The notes under the pieces were generated by a model. It was not told the DNA's origin. It worked only from the letters and a program-made list of their open reading frames with translations, and did not search any database. Shown in pieces: positions 62,236 to 64,000 of a stretch of 64,000 nt of DNA. Made by a program: the position numbers and the translations under genes. Source of the stretch: Lachnospiraceae bacterium UBA3732 (lineage in GTDB: Bacteria; Bacillota; Clostridia; Lachnospirales; Lachnospiraceae); NCBI GenBank assembly GCA_002372545.1, contig DFHD01000004.1:1-64000 (forward strand), written 5' to 3'. Numbering within the stretch: the first letter of the stretch is position 1; every line of letters begins with the position of its first letter.

Positions 62236-62284
62236 CAATCTGCACAAACGTTTTCGTCGGATTTAACAAAAAAAGACGGATCTG

Positions 62285-62318
62285 GCAGCGGAAAACCCGG
62301 TTTTCCGCTGCTTTTTTT
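62285..62318 (+). terminator. Strong Rho-independent terminator
   Basis: An 11-bp perfect stem GCAGCGGAAAA (62285-62295) / TTTTCCGCTGC (62301-62311), CCCGG loop, then TTTTTTT. Confidence 0.95.
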
Positions 62319-62571
62319 ATTGCCTGAGAGGAAACCGGAAAGGTGGGGAATTGTACAGGGGAACCGTCGGAGCACAAGGTAAAGGGAGAATGCCGGAGAA
62401 GCAAAGCTCTATTTTGTGGGACAGGAGGAAACCGGAGGAAAATGACGGATGGAGCGCAAGAAGCGAATGCGCAACAGATGTATGCACCGGTTTTCTTTTT
62501 TTGCAGCGCGTCATGTGCTACCGTTGAGTTGTCGGGAGAGAGGCGGCAGGGATAAACGCAGGAGATAGGAG
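62319..62571 (+). other. Leader region before the Tad-pilus genes, no gene seen
   Basis: The 253 bases between the kinase terminator and the TadZ-like start contain only short open frames without ribosome sites. No clear -35/-10 pair is seen, though the Tad locus should have its promoter here. Confidence 0.4.
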
Positions 62572-63543
62572 ATGCGGGGATTGGGAATCGGAATCTGTGA
62601 CAGAGACAGAGAATATGCATATGGCGTAATGCAGTACATGAACAGAAGACGTGACTTGATGGTGCAGTGCTGTGCATTTACCGGAATGGAGGCAGTCCGG
62701 GCGGCCATCCGGGAAAAGCATCTGGATCTGATCCTGACCGGAGATTTATCTCAGACAGAGGCCTGCGAGGAAGGCTATTTTTTGGACCGGGTGCCGTGCC
62801 TCTTTCTCTCACCCCTGCCGGAGCCGGGAAGGGGGGCTGTTTTTAAATATCAGTCCCTTCCCGCTCTGGTTCATGAGGTAATGCGCTTCCTTTTGAAGGA
62901 TCCGTATCCTGACGACCGGGAATGCCGGTTTGCAGTAGTTTTTTCACCGGTCGGGAGGTGCGGAAAGACCCGGTTTGCCAAAGCGTACGCGACCGCAGCA
63001 GGGGGACTTTATGTCGGGATGGAGGATTTTTCCGGCGGGAGCGGGACGGAGCTTCTATATCTGCTGAAAAACGGAATGACCGGCCCGGAGCGTCTGGGCG
63101 AACTGATCCGGAAAGAGGAGGGCTACAGTGCCCTTCTCAGCTCAGGGGTTCAGTTTGATATCCGCTGTCTCAGCCGGGAGGACATTGAACATCTGAATGA
63201 ACAGCTGAGAGAGATCGGAAGCTATGGCCGGGTGGTGTATGATCTGGGAGCGGCGGCGCCGGAAATGCCGGCGATCCTTTCTCTGTTCGATGTGATCTAC
63301 ATGCCGGTACTGGAGGATCCGGTATCCATGGCGAAGAAGGAGCAGTTTTGCCGTGTTCTCCGGGATATGGGACTTACGGACGTGCTGCTGAAGCTTCGGG
63401 AGCTTCGTCTTCCGGATTCGGATGAGCATGGGGAGGAAATGAAAAGAGCAGCGAAGGAAGCGCTTGAGGAGGAAGCCGGGTTTGGAGGACAGGAAGGAAA
63501 AATGGAAGAAGATCTGTCTCGACCGGCTGGATCTTTCGGGTGA
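62572..63543 (+). CDS. TadZ/CpaE-like P-loop protein of a Tad pilus locus
   Basis: A 323-residue protein with an N-terminal degenerate receiver-like domain (about 1-100, LGIGICDRDREYAYGVMQYM, LDLILTGDL) followed by a MinD/ParA-like domain. The P-loop reads VFSPVGRCGKTRFAKAYA: GKT is present but the deviant Lys of ParA proteins (KGG) is replaced, as happens in atypical TadZ proteins. VYDLGAAAPEMP corresponds to the Walker B strand. TadZ localises the Tad pilus machine in the cell (family knowledge). The gene overlaps by about 60 bases the CpaF gene, supporting the assignment by context. GGAGATAGGAG precedes the start. Confidence 0.75.
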   Translation: MRGLGIGICDRDREYAYGVMQYMNRRRDLMVQCCAFTGMEAVRAAIREKHLDLILTGDLSQTEACEEGYFLDRVPCLFLSPLPEPGRGAVFKYQSLPALVHEVMRFLLKDPYPDDRECRFAVVFSPVGRCGKTRFAKAYATAAGGLYVGMEDFSGGSGTELLYLLKNGMTGPERLGELIRKEEGYSALLSSGVQFDIRCLSREDIEHLNEQLREIGSYGRVVYDLGAAAPEMPAILSLFDVIYMPVLEDPVSMAKKEQFCRVLRDMGLTDVLLKLRELRLPDSDEHGEEMKRAAKEALEEEAGFGGQEGKMEEDLSRPAGSFG

Positions 63544-64000
63544 GATCCGGGATGCGGATGTACAGAGGGAAATTGACCGGTGCATTCTGGAGGATTCGCA
63601 GGATGTTTATATTCCGCTCCGGGAAAAATGCCGGATAAGGACGGAGCTCTTTCATGCGATCCGCCGGTACGGGCTGGTATCTGAGCTCCTGGAGGATGAG
63701 GAAGTAACGGAAGTCATGATCAACGGGCCGGACCACATCTTTGTGGAGAAGGGCGGCCGGATCAGCCGGGTAGACCGCCGCTTTGAAAGTGGAGAAAGGC
63801 TCATGACAGTGATCCAGCAGATTGTATCCGGCGCAAACCGTGCGGTGAATGCTGCAAATCCCATTGTGGACGCCATTCTTCCGGATGGAAGCCGCGTAAA
63901 TGTAGTTTTGGAAGGGGTATCATGTGACGGCTCGGCCGTGACCATCCGGAAGTTTTCGGAAAAAGGTGTGACCATGAAGCATCTGATCGAATGGGGTTCG
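63482..64000 (+). CDS. cpaF: CpaF/TadA secretion ATPase, 3' end outside window
   Basis: N-terminal ~173 residues of a type II/IV secretion-family ATPase that powers Tad pilus assembly. A helical start (about 1-60) leads into the family core ELLEDEEVTEVMINGPDHIF, VEKGGRISRVDRRFES, and VNAANPIVDAILPDGSRVNV, with GSAVTIRKFSEKGVTMKHLI at the edge. The Walker motifs lie beyond the window. The proposed start is TTG 63482, about nine bases after GAGGAGG; no ATG or GTG near it is in frame with such a site. It overlaps the TadZ-like gene, suggesting translational coupling. Confidence 0.88.
   Translation, partial: MEDRKEKWKKICLDRLDLSGEIRDADVQREIDRCILEDSQDVYIPLREKCRIRTELFHAIRRYGLVSELLEDEEVTEVMINGPDHIFVEKGGRISRVDRRFESGERLMTVIQQIVSGANRAVNAANPIVDAILPDGSRVNVVLEGVSCDGSAVTIRKFSEKGVTMKHLIEWGS

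Overview
The window looks like a chromosome segment from an anaerobic Firmicute, most likely Lachnospiraceae (Clostridia). That placement is an inference from family content: a short archaeal/eukaryotic-type ProS, an isolated eukaryotic-type HisA-like enzyme, a lipoprotein GH9 cellulase, a GtrA-YfhO fusion, and TraX, DUF5662, DUF3737 and Tad-pilus genes. No rRNA, IS transposase, integrase or CRISPR array is visible. One tRNA (Thr, CGU) is present.

Region 1 (1 to about 16.15 kb) is conspicuously AT-rich and made almost entirely of poorly known genes and gene relics. It opens with a WYL-domain regulator coupled to a small unknown protein. Two more paralogues of that protein follow, one behind a relic of the WYL gene and one behind a relic of a phosphatase gene. 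Then come a frameshifted KptA/Tpt1 RNA 2'-phosphotransferase, an esterase-like protein lacking its nucleophile serine, a DnaB-type ATPase domain with an altered Walker A, a probable SLOG-like protein, the RNA ligase RtcB, a coiled-coil membrane protein, a DUF2493 SLOG protein and a pentapeptide-repeat/DUF5758 protein. Three gaps in this region carry the same ungapped 34-bp promoter-like element, which suggests the units are co-regulated. This is the best candidate here for an undescribed system, with an RNA-repair flavour (RtcB, KptA).

Region 2 (16.2 to 32.3 kb) is GC-richer backbone. It holds a YfbR nucleotidase, an exported C39-type peptidase, and a two-component system with a companion membrane protein. 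Divergent from these is an exporter operon of two lipoprotein adaptors (one with two adaptor modules), an FtsX/MacB-type permease and two ATPases. A glutamate-cysteine-ligase-like enzyme overlapping a class II amidotransferase follows.

Region 3 (32.5 to 47.9 kb) carries tRNA-Thr, DUF5662, dnaE, a TrmH-type methyltransferase and DUF3737, the last lying between arrays of a 75-bp hairpin repeat. A run of four genes (membrane protein, Sel1-like, J-like, HIRAN) follows, then proS, a FIST-GGDEF sensor and the CCA-adding enzyme.

Region 4 (47.9 to 64 kb) holds an 1171-aa orphan protein, TraX, a CbxX/SpoVK-type AAA+ ATPase, the HisA-like enzyme, GH9, GtrA-YfhO, a hybrid histidine kinase, and the start of a Tad pilus locus (TadZ-like, then CpaF running off the window).
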